5,112 bases of DNA, from contig JAEWWY010000126.1 in assembly GCA_023458835.1 (NCBI GenBank), positions 1-5,112 of the forward strand, in the 5' to 3' direction. This DNA comes from Bacillota bacterium. GTDB lineage: Bacteria > Bacillota > Clostridia > Christensenellales > Aristaeellaceae. Within the stretch, counting starts at the first letter, position 1, and the number at the start of each line of letters is the position of its first letter. The notes beneath the pieces are model-generated. The model made no database searches and was not told where the DNA came from. It saw only the letters and a program-made list of their open reading frames with translations. Both the position numbers and the translations under genes were made by a program. Positions 1 to 5,112 of this stretch are shown one piece after another.

Positions 1-278
1 GCCTGGGGCTGCCCTCCGAAATGGCCGAATACATCACCGCCGGCGTGTGCGAAGGCATGTACCTGTGGATCCCCATTGATCTTGGCTACTGTGCCGCCTA
101 TGCCACGGTAGCGATGGTCAAGGGTGATCTGACCGGCGCGGTAGGCGAAAAGTTTGCGGCCGGCCGGCTGGGCGAGCAGGAGATCTACGACGCGGGCGAC
201 GGCGGCACGTTCACCATCGTGGGCGATCCGTTCCATTTCACCAAGGAAAACATCGAAGACTGGAAGAATGTCTATTGA
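1..278 (+). CDS. Sugar ABC transporter solute-binding protein, RhaS/LsrB-like (C-terminal fragment, 5' end outside window)
   Basis: The reading frame is open from the first full codon (position 3) to a TGA at 276-278, giving the last 91 residues of a larger protein. It aligns without gaps to the C-terminus of the complete binding protein encoded at 3792-4823, with 50 of 91 residues identical by hand count. Shared blocks include LGLPSEM, MYLW, TGAVGE and the AG.LG segment. This region is the second half of a type I periplasmic-binding-protein fold (Peripla_BP_4), of the kind found in rhamnose-binding RhaS and AI-2-binding LsrB. The role is capture of a sugar or similar small ligand outside the membrane for an ABC importer; the ligand cannot be read from this fragment. 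It is probably the last gene of its transcript, since inverted repeats and an intrinsic terminator follow. The internal ATG at 21 is not the start, because homology continues upstream of it to the window edge. Confidence 0.88.
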   Translation, partial: LGLPSEMAEYITAGVCEGMYLWIPIDLGYCAAYATVAMVKGDLTGAVGEKFAAGRLGEQEIYDAGDGGTFTIVGDPFHFTKENIEDWKNVY

Positions 279-291
279 TGAACCATGGATA

Positions 292-353
292 GGCCCGTAT
301 GGGATGATGTCCGCGGGATAAGGAGCCGGGCGGACGGATGCGGGCCCTCATCC
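292..353 (+). repeat. Nested inverted repeats in the gap after the binding-protein gene
   Basis: Three short perfect inverted repeats are packed here. GGCCCG (292-297) pairs with CGGGCC (341-346). Inside it, GTCCGC (309-314) pairs with GCGGAC (330-335). A third pair, GGATG (336-340) with CATCC (349-353), would compete with the outer stem. No T-run follows directly, so this is not an intrinsic terminator by itself. It could be a 3' mRNA-stabilising structure, part of an operator, or chance pairing in GC-rich DNA. An AAGGAG sequence (320-325) sits in the inner loop. Function is unknown. Confidence 0.35.
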
Positions 354-384
354 TGAATGCGCGAAAGACTGCGAAAACAGACAA

Positions 385-435
385 AAATGCAAAACGGCCG
401 CACATCCCCGGCTGTTTTGCGTTTCGTTCTTTATT
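385..435 (+). terminator. Intrinsic (Rho-independent) terminator
   Basis: A 12-pair stem is formed by 389-400 and 409-420 with one G-T wobble and an 8-base loop (401-408). The stem extends by a T-G wobble and three A-T pairs (385-388 with 421-424), and a T-rich tract follows to about 435. It lies 107 bases after the binding-protein stop and ends about 30-45 bases before the kinase start, so it probably ends the upstream transcript and insulates the sensor operon. The A-rich run before the left arm would give a weaker U-tract on the other strand, so some bidirectional activity is possible. Confidence 0.8.
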
Positions 436-447
436 CATTACTGATAC

Positions 448-455
448 GGAAGGGG
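448..455 (+). promoter_or_regulatory. Ribosome binding site of the sensor kinase
   Basis: The purine run GGAAGGGG lies 12 bases before the ATG at 468, a slightly long spacing. It supports 468 as the start rather than the ATG at 357, which has no comparable site and whose frame would be translated through the terminator stem. Confidence 0.55.
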
Positions 456-467
456 CCGGTTTGCGCC

Positions 468-2291
468 ATGCGGCGGTTTGCCTTTAAAAACAGGTTATTC
501 ATCGCCTACGCGACGCTGACCGGAGCGGTAGTGCTGGCCTTTGCTGTTGCGCTGATACAGATCACCGCATCCATCAACCGCGGGACCGAGCTGAACCACC
601 AGCGGGAGGTCGTTCAAACCAACCGGCAAGCCATTGAGAATATCCTCTGGCAGATGGATTCGCTGGCCTCCCAGGTCATGTCCAACAACGAGCTGATCAA
701 CCGCTTCATCCCCCTTGCAGGCGATGGCGACAGCAGCAACTACTTTTCGAAAAACCTGCTGGATTTTATTTGGGCCAGCAGCCAGCTTGCCACCATCAAT
801 GTGGGCGAAAACCGTGTGGCGCGCATCAGCGCGTTCAATCGCAATGGCGACTATGTCAGCGCCGGCACGCTCTATGAAACGCCGGAGGTCATTGAATCAA
901 CCCTTGGCAGCCCAACGGAGATGGAGCGGCTGATGAAGCTTACGGAGGGCGATGAAAAGCGCCGGCATGTGATGGGGCCTCATGACGATATGTGGGCAAA
1001 CAACCCGGACGCGCGGATTATCACGCTGCTGCGGGCGCTGTCCTCCACCTATACGTCCAAGAGCTACGGCCTGCTGGCTGTCCAGCAGAGCGTGGACGTG
1101 TTGGACAACCTGGAATTCTTCCGCCAGGATGAGGCTTTGCAGTATGCGCTGCTGAATGCCCAAGGAGACAGGATCTACCCGCAGGATATGCCACCCGGCG
1201 GGTATGAGCCTTTGTACCGGCAGGCCGCCGCGCAGCATCCCGCCGGTGAAGTGGCTACCTTCCGCCATTCCATAGGCGGCACCCAGATGATCGTGATGGT
1301 CACGAATGTGGAGCCGTCCAGCATGCTTCTGGTGCGCGCGATGCCCGAATCGCAGCTTTATAACCCCTATTTGAAAAGCTATTGGATGATGGCTGTTGCC
1401 AGCCTCCTTCTTTTGGTGATGCTCCTGTGGGTGGTCTACGTGATGGCAGACCGCATTTCCCGCCCGCTGCGGGCGCTGGCCGGTTCCATCGGCAGCGTGA
1501 ATTTGAACCATATGGAGCTGAACGCCCAGCGGATGCAGACCCGCAGCACATCCCAGGAGCTGGTGGCGCTTAACGATGCCTTCCGCGATATGCTCAAAAG
1601 GCTCCAGCAGTCCATCGACCTGGAGATGCGGGCTTATATGTTCGCGTTGCAATCCCAGATGAATCCGCACTTTCTGTACAATATGCTGTCCGTCATCGTC
1701 GAATCGGCCGAGGAGGACGGAAGTTTACGCACGGTGGGCATGTGCCTGAAGCTTTCGGCCATGCTGCGCTACATCGCCGACTACAACGGCGACAGCGCGA
1801 CGCTTGCCGAGGAATTCACGCACATGCGCAACTATCTGGACCTGATGAAGGACCGGTATGAGGACAGCTTTTCCTACACTATCGAAGCCGACGAGTCCAT
1901 CGAACGCATTTGCGTGCCCAAGCTGATCCTGCAGCCGCTGGCCGAAAACTGCTTCAAGCATGGCTTCAAGGATTCACGGCCGCCCTGGCGCATCGATGTG
2001 CGCTGCGAGGTGCGCGCGGGCGAGTGGACGGTCTGCGTCCGGGATAACGGCCGGGGCATGACTCCGGAGGAAATCGGGATGGTTGAACAGCGCATTGAGA
2101 CCTACCGGGCCAACCTGGCCACCAACTATCCCACGCTGCGGCTGGGCAGCATGGGGCTTGTAAACACGGTGCTGCGGCTGACGCTGCTCTCGCATCAGCC
2201 CATACGCTTTGAAATCGAGAATCTGCCCGAGGGCCTTGGCATCATGATTGGAGGACGCTTCGATGATACATGTGCTGATCGCGGAGGATGA
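468..2291 (+). CDS. YesM/LytS-family sensor histidine kinase
   Basis: This 607-residue membrane kinase is the sensor half of a two-component system with the downstream regulator. Residues about 9-31 form the first membrane helix. Residues about 32-302 are an extracellular sensor region, probably a double-Cache-like domain, though I cannot confirm the fold by eye. Residues about 305-326 are the second helix, followed by a HAMP-like linker (DRISRPLRAL at 328-337). The His_kinase (PF06580) box is LQSQMNPHFLYN, with His401 the expected phosphoacceptor. The ATPase domain shows the N box (LQPLAEN, Asn494), the G1 box DNGRGM (526-531) and the G2 box GSMGL (560-564), so it looks catalytically intact. 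The ATG at 468 is chosen because it follows a purine-rich site and starts a basic MRRFAFKNR segment before the first helix. The longer frame from 357 adds 37 residues that cross the terminator hairpin. The 3' end overlaps the regulator gene by 29 bases, implying translational coupling. Confidence 0.93.
   Translation: MRRFAFKNRLFIAYATLTGAVVLAFAVALIQITASINRGTELNHQREVVQTNRQAIENILWQMDSLASQVMSNNELINRFIPLAGDGDSSNYFSKNLLDFIWASSQLATINVGENRVARISAFNRNGDYVSAGTLYETPEVIESTLGSPTEMERLMKLTEGDEKRRHVMGPHDDMWANNPDARIITLLRALSSTYTSKSYGLLAVQQSVDVLDNLEFFRQDEALQYALLNAQGDRIYPQDMPPGGYEPLYRQAAAQHPAGEVATFRHSIGGTQMIVMVTNVEPSSMLLVRAMPESQLYNPYLKSYWMMAVASLLLLVMLLWVVYVMADRISRPLRALAGSIGSVNLNHMELNAQRMQTRSTSQELVALNDAFRDMLKRLQQSIDLEMRAYMFALQSQMNPHFLYNMLSVIVESAEEDGSLRTVGMCLKLSAMLRYIADYNGDSATLAEEFTHMRNYLDLMKDRYEDSFSYTIEADESIERICVPKLILQPLAENCFKHGFKDSRPPWRIDVRCEVRAGEWTVCVRDNGRGMTPEEIGMVEQRIETYRANLATNYPTLRLGSMGLVNTVLRLTLLSHQPIRFEIENLPEGLGIMIGGRFDDTCADRGG
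2250..2255 (+). promoter_or_regulatory. Ribosome binding site of the response regulator
   Basis: GGAGGA ends 7 bases before the ATG at 2263, an ideal Shine-Dalgarno placement. It lies inside the kinase coding sequence and overlaps the alternative TTG start at 2248, which is therefore unlikely to be used. Confidence 0.8.
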
Positions 2292-3777
2292 ACCGTCGTC
2301 CCTGCGCAGGGTCAGGCGGCTCATCGAACAGCTTGATCCGGCTTTTTCGGTGGTCGCCACCGCTTTTGACGGGGAAGAGGCGCTTAGGCTTATGGAGGAA
2401 GTGCGCTGCGACGTGGTGTTTACCGACATACGTATGCCCGTCATGGACGGGCTGCGGCTGATGGATGAAGTGCGGGTCAAATATCCCGATTGCATGCTGG
2501 TGGTGCTGTCGGGCTACCAGGATTTTGGGTATGCGTCCCACGCCGTGCGTGCCCGGGCGCTGGACTACCTGGTAAAGCCTGTGACGGAGGAGGCGCTGCG
2601 CCCCTTGCTCAAGAGGCTCAAGCAGGCGTACATGCAGACCCGGCAAGCAAAGCTTCAGCACGAGCTGGCCGCCAGCATCAATAAGGCATCATCCCGCACA
2701 ATCCGTGAGGGAAACGCGGGCGCCAGGGGCGACGATCTGCATATGGCGCTATTTTGTGCCGGGCCCCTTTCGCTTACCGACAACCCGGAGATGTGCCCGG
2801 GCGCGGCGCTGTGGAGCCAGCTTACGCTGGAGGATACGGCCGCGCAGCTTTTGAGCGGTCAGGCAACCTTTACGTGGGAATTCATGGGTGATACCCCTGC
2901 CGAACGTATATTGATCCTTCAAATGCAGCCGGAAATGGAGGAATGGGCGAAATACCTGCACGAATCGGTGATGGCCCGCAGCGAGCTGCCCGTCACCTGT
3001 GTATGCCTTCATGGAACGGTGCGGCTGGAGCAGGCCGGCGCTATGCTGAAAAGCCTGCGCAGGATTCTGGCGCGTAAGATACGCATCGGCCGCAGCCTGT
3101 TCATTCAAGTTGGCCTTGATGCCCTGGATGAGGACCCGAAAGAGGAAGATGCGTTCTTTGAGCTCTCAAGGCCGGAGCGCATCGCGCTGATGGAAGGGGC
3201 CCTAAGCGCTGCCCAGCGGCGCGAGCTGTTTTCACGCTTTGAGCGGGAGCAGTGGACGCAGCAGCGCATCCACAGGCTGCTTACGGATGCAATTTCGGTG
3301 CTGGAGGCGGGCGCGCCGTTAGAGCGCCGCCGCGAGTTTGCGCAGTTGCGCGAAGTGGTCACCGAATCGGTCTCATCGGCGCTCAGCCTGAAAGACCTTG
3401 AGGATGATTTGAAATCCATCGGGTGGTTTGGGCCGGAACCGCAGCGTACGCGCCCCGCGGAGCGGGAAGGCGTCGCGGCCGAGATCAGGGACTATCTGAG
3501 CGCCCACTATAGCCAGCACATCACCAATCAGACGCTGGCGTCGGTATTCGGCTATGTGCCCAGCTATATCAGCCTGCTGTTCCGGCGCGCGTATGACATA
3601 TCGCCCCTGGATTATTTGACCGAGGTGCGGCTTAAGCACGCCAGGCAATTGATTGAATCCTGCCCCGGCATACTGATGCGCGATGTGGCTGAGCGCGTGG
3701 GCTTTGCAAGCCAGCATCACTTCTCCAGAACGTTTAAAAAGTACGTGGGTCTTTCACCCACCGATTACAAATCATGA
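2263..3777 (+). CDS. YesN-type response regulator (receiver domain plus AraC-family DNA-binding domain)
   Basis: This 504-residue cytoplasmic transcription regulator is the partner of the overlapping kinase gene. Residues 1-120 are a CheY-like receiver: acidic pair Glu8-Asp9, phosphoacceptor Asp55 in FTDIRMP, Ser83 in LSGY, and Lys105 in the YLVKP motif. All key residues are present. Residues about 120-400 form a long, poorly defined middle region, as is usual in YesN-type regulators. Residues about 401-504 are an AraC/XylS DNA-binding domain with two helix-turn-helix units, around residues 420-440 (LASVFGYVPSYIS) and 470-502. The second ends in the characteristic VGFASQHHFSRTFKKYVGLSP block. 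ATG at 2263 is preferred over the TTG at 2248 because of the GGAGGA site 7 bases upstream, and because it begins directly with the receiver's first strand (MIHVLIAEDE). The length is close to that of YesN proteins. It probably activates sugar uptake genes, possibly including a transporter operon to the left, but no operator can be recognised. Confidence 0.94.
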   Translation: MIHVLIAEDEPSSLRRVRRLIEQLDPAFSVVATAFDGEEALRLMEEVRCDVVFTDIRMPVMDGLRLMDEVRVKYPDCMLVVLSGYQDFGYASHAVRARALDYLVKPVTEEALRPLLKRLKQAYMQTRQAKLQHELAASINKASSRTIREGNAGARGDDLHMALFCAGPLSLTDNPEMCPGAALWSQLTLEDTAAQLLSGQATFTWEFMGDTPAERILILQMQPEMEEWAKYLHESVMARSELPVTCVCLHGTVRLEQAGAMLKSLRRILARKIRIGRSLFIQVGLDALDEDPKEEDAFFELSRPERIALMEGALSAAQRRELFSRFEREQWTQQRIHRLLTDAISVLEAGAPLERRREFAQLREVVTESVSSALSLKDLEDDLKSIGWFGPEPQRTRPAEREGVAAEIRDYLSAHYSQHITNQTLASVFGYVPSYISLLFRRAYDISPLDYLTEVRLKHARQLIESCPGILMRDVAERVGFASQHHFSRTFKKYVGLSPTDYKS

Positions 3778-3779
3778 CA

Positions 3780-3784
3780 GGGAG
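3780..3784 (+). promoter_or_regulatory. Ribosome binding site of the lipoprotein gene
   Basis: GGGAG lies three bases after the regulator stop and 7 bases before the ATG at 3792. It is only 1 base from the ATG at 3786 and lies downstream of the ATG at 3774, so it selects 3792 as the start. Confidence 0.7.
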
Positions 3785-3791
3785 AATGGCT

Positions 3792-4823
3792 ATGAGGCGA
3801 TGGAAACTGCTGTTGATCGCGCTGGCCGCGGCACTTACCGGGTGTACGGCCACGCCCCGGGCAACGCCCGTGTCTGCCGCAACGCCCGCGCCCCGGGTGT
3901 ATGCCCTGGTTGTCAAGGACATTGTGAACCCCTACATGCTCACCATGTTCGATGGGTTCAAGGCCGCCTGCCAGGAGCTGGGGGCGGAAGCGGTGCTTAG
4001 TGGCCCGGAAATCGCCTCCGCGGCGGAGCAGGCAAAAATTATCTTTGCGCTGGCGGAGCGGCGGGTGGATGCCATCGCGGTTGCCGCCAATGACAGGGAG
4101 ATGCTGTCCGAACCGCTTGCATATGCCGTCTCCCAGGGAATCCAGGTGGTTTCGCTGGATTCTGCGGTGAATGCCGGGGACCGGATGGTGCATGTGCAGC
4201 AGGCCTCGCCTGAGATGATCGGCCGGGCGCTGATACAGGCAAGTCATCTGATCATGGAGGGAAACGGCCCGTATGCGATCCTTTCTACCACGGAGAGCGC
4301 CCCCAACCAGTCCTCCTGGGTGGCCTGGATGCTGCGGGAGGTGGAGGAGAACCCGGAGAAATATGGCGGGATGGAGATCGCGGAGATTGTGTATGGGCTG
4401 GATGACCGTGAAAAATCCATGGAGTGCACGCGGGAGCTGCTGCGCGCGCATCCTTCCCTGAAGCTCATGATTGCCCCTACCTCCGTAGGCATGCGCGCCG
4501 CCGCGGAGGTCATTGACCAGCTTCATGCGGACACGAAGCTCATCGGCCTGGGGCTGCCTTCCGAAATGGAGCCCTATATCCGCGGCGGCGTGTGTCCATG
4601 GATGTATCTGTGGAATCCTGCAGACATGGGCTATCTGGCCGCTTACGCCGCCGATGCGCTGGTAGGCGGCGATATCACCGGTGCGGTGGGCGAGCGGTTC
4701 AGGGCCGGAAGCCTGGGCGACAAGCTGATCACCATGGGGGAGGACGGCGGCTCCGAAGTGGTGCTGGGCAATCCCGCCGTGTTTGACGTGAACAATATCG
4801 CCGTGTGGAGCGAGGTGTTTTAG
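3792..4823 (+). CDS. RhaS/LsrB-like sugar-binding lipoprotein, co-transcribed with the two-component system
   Basis: This 343-residue protein binds a small ligand outside the membrane. Residues 1-17 are a short lipoprotein signal (basic MRRWK, hydrophobic core) ending in the lipobox LTGC, with Cys18 the expected lipidated residue. An Ala/Pro/Thr-rich tether follows (about 19-34). The rest is a Peripla_BP_4 fold: first-domain segments VKDIVNPYML (41-50) and AIAVAANDREM (94-104), then APTSVG (228-233), LGLPSEM (253-259), LWNPADMGY (273-281) and TGAVGERFRAG (296-306). These C-terminal blocks resemble rhamnose-binding RhaS proteins (distinct from the E. coli regulator RhaS) more than LsrB as I recall the families; the ligand is not proven. 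The frame is open from an ATG at 3774 overlapping the regulator stop, but 3792 has the correctly spaced GGGAG. The gene follows the regulator by 14 bases with no permease or ATPase gene after it, so it may serve sensing rather than transport. It is a paralogue of the protein encoded at the left edge. Confidence 0.92.
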   Translation: MRRWKLLLIALAAALTGCTATPRATPVSAATPAPRVYALVVKDIVNPYMLTMFDGFKAACQELGAEAVLSGPEIASAAEQAKIIFALAERRVDAIAVAANDREMLSEPLAYAVSQGIQVVSLDSAVNAGDRMVHVQQASPEMIGRALIQASHLIMEGNGPYAILSTTESAPNQSSWVAWMLREVEENPEKYGGMEIAEIVYGLDDREKSMECTRELLRAHPSLKLMIAPTSVGMRAAAEVIDQLHADTKLIGLGLPSEMEPYIRGGVCPWMYLWNPADMGYLAAYAADALVGGDITGAVGERFRAGSLGDKLITMGEDGGSEVVLGNPAVFDVNNIAVWSEVF

Positions 4824-4856
4824 CGCTGCCCGGCGCTGATGAACGATGGCATCACG

Positions 4857-4884
4857 GCCTCAAACGATAGCCCAGGCATTTTTT
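4857..4884 (+). terminator. Weak candidate terminator of the sensor operon
   Basis: A four-pair stem GCCT/AGGC (4857-4860 with 4874-4877) and a 13-base loop precede six T residues (4879-4884). The T-run and the location 34 bases after the lipoprotein stop fit a terminator, but the stem is too short to be convincing. A separate small hairpin, AGCGC/GCGCT (4822-4826 with 4833-4837), overlaps the stop codon and has no T-run. Confidence 0.25.
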
Positions 4885-4887
4885 GCT

Positions 4888-5112
4888 TTACCGGCAGTGC
4901 AGGCGCTGCGCCACCATGCCCCAATCCTCCATAAACAGGCGCATTAAATTCGGCCGCCTTCTTACAGCCAGCGGATGGTAGGAGACGGCGCAAGGATGCC
5001 CCAGTACGGCATGCCATGTCCCCCTCATGTTTTTTATATGGGCATCCCTGTCGTCAAACAGCGCCTGGACGACGATATCCCCCAGGCAAACGATGATCCT
5101 GGGCTGCATTGC
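4888..5112 (-). CDS. Probable family 4 uracil-DNA glycosylase (C-terminal fragment, 5' end outside window)
   Basis: The - strand frame runs from the right window edge to a TAA at 4888-4890 and encodes the last 74 residues of a larger protein. PRIIVCLGDIVVQALF matches the strand-helix segment of UDG-superfamily proteins that usually reads like PxxIvaLG..A...L. It is followed by the RG.W segment and by YHPLAVRRRP, the equivalent of the family's catalytic-loop HPSA..R motif with a conserved His. The terminal helix (LMRLFMEDWGMV) also fits. Such enzymes remove uracil from DNA in base-excision repair; family 4 members carry a 4Fe-4S cluster whose cysteines would lie in the unseen upstream part. 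Leu replaces the usual small residue after HP. The Met at 5107-5109 is probably internal, because the frame stays open through the edge. It converges on the lipoprotein gene and is unlikely to be functionally linked to it. Other UDG-superfamily subtypes are possible. Confidence 0.75.
   Translation of the reverse strand, partial: AMQPRIIVCLGDIVVQALFDDRDAHIKNMRGTWHAVLGHPCAVSYHPLAVRRRPNLMRLFMEDWGMVAQRLHCR

Noticed and set aside
357..467. Longer kinase start at ATG 357 (37 extra residues)
   Set aside because: The extension crosses the terminator hairpin, lacks a good ribosome binding site and would place polar sequence before the normal membrane anchor; the ATG at 468 fits better.
338..487. Possible 49-codon ORF starting with ATG at 338, preceded by AAGGAG at 320-325
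   Set aside because: The spacing to the ATG is long (12 bases), it runs through the terminator stem and overlaps the kinase start, and its product has no recognisable features. A leader peptide cannot be excluded but is not supported.
897..1670. Long open frame of 257 codons on the - strand opposite the kinase
   Set aside because: It is a shadow of the GC-rich kinase gene, has His/Gln-rich low-complexity composition and no recognisable domain, while the + strand has clear catalytic motifs.
2248..2262. TTG start for the response regulator
   Set aside because: It overlaps the GGAGGA site that is correctly spaced for the ATG at 2263, and the receiver domain begins right at that ATG.
3765..4526. 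Long open frame of 253 codons on the - strand opposite the lipoprotein gene
   Set aside because: It has no recognisable motifs, is rich in His, Arg and Gly, and lies opposite a well-supported binding-protein gene.
1..5112. CRISPR array, tRNA or rRNA gene, insertion sequence or phage genes
   Set aside because: No regularly spaced repeats, no tRNA-like cloverleaf, no transposase or integrase motifs and no terminal inverted repeats were seen; nearly all of the window is covered by ordinary genes.

Overview
The window looks like a piece of a GC-rich bacterial chromosome, most likely a Gram-positive clostridial Firmicute. The reasons are a YesM/YesN-type two-component pair, a solute-binding protein with a lipoprotein signal rather than a free periplasmic one, strong GGAGG-type ribosome binding sites and tight gene packing. 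The species cannot be named from this sequence.

Layout. Positions 1-278 hold the 3' end of a sugar-type ABC solute-binding protein gene on the + strand. A 189-base gap follows (279-467). It contains nested inverted repeats just after the stop codon and a clear intrinsic terminator (about 385-435). Next comes a compact + strand operon of three genes: a YesM/LytS-family membrane sensor histidine kinase (468-2291), a YesN-type response regulator with a receiver domain and an AraC-type DNA-binding domain (2263-3777, overlapping the kinase by 29 bases), and a complete RhaS/LsrB-like solute-binding lipoprotein (3792-4823, starting 14 bases after the regulator stop). After a 64-base convergent gap, the - strand carries the 3' end of a probable family 4 uracil-DNA glycosylase gene (4888 to beyond the window edge).

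How the genes may work together. The binding protein in the TCS operon and the one cut off at the left edge are paralogues: 50 of 91 C-terminal residues are identical in an ungapped hand alignment. A sensor operon with its own lipoprotein binding protein, next to what is probably a transporter operon with a related binding protein, suggests ligand-responsive control of uptake. The lipoprotein may capture a sugar (rhamnose-like, or another small polyol or AI-2-like ligand) and present it to the extracellular domain of the kinase, which then phosphorylates the AraC-type regulator. The protein families are well supported. The ligand, the physical contact between lipoprotein and kinase, and the target promoters are inference.

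The starts of all three operon genes are best placed downstream of the longest open frame, because good ribosome binding sites fit the later ATG codons and because the longest kinase frame runs through the terminator hairpin.
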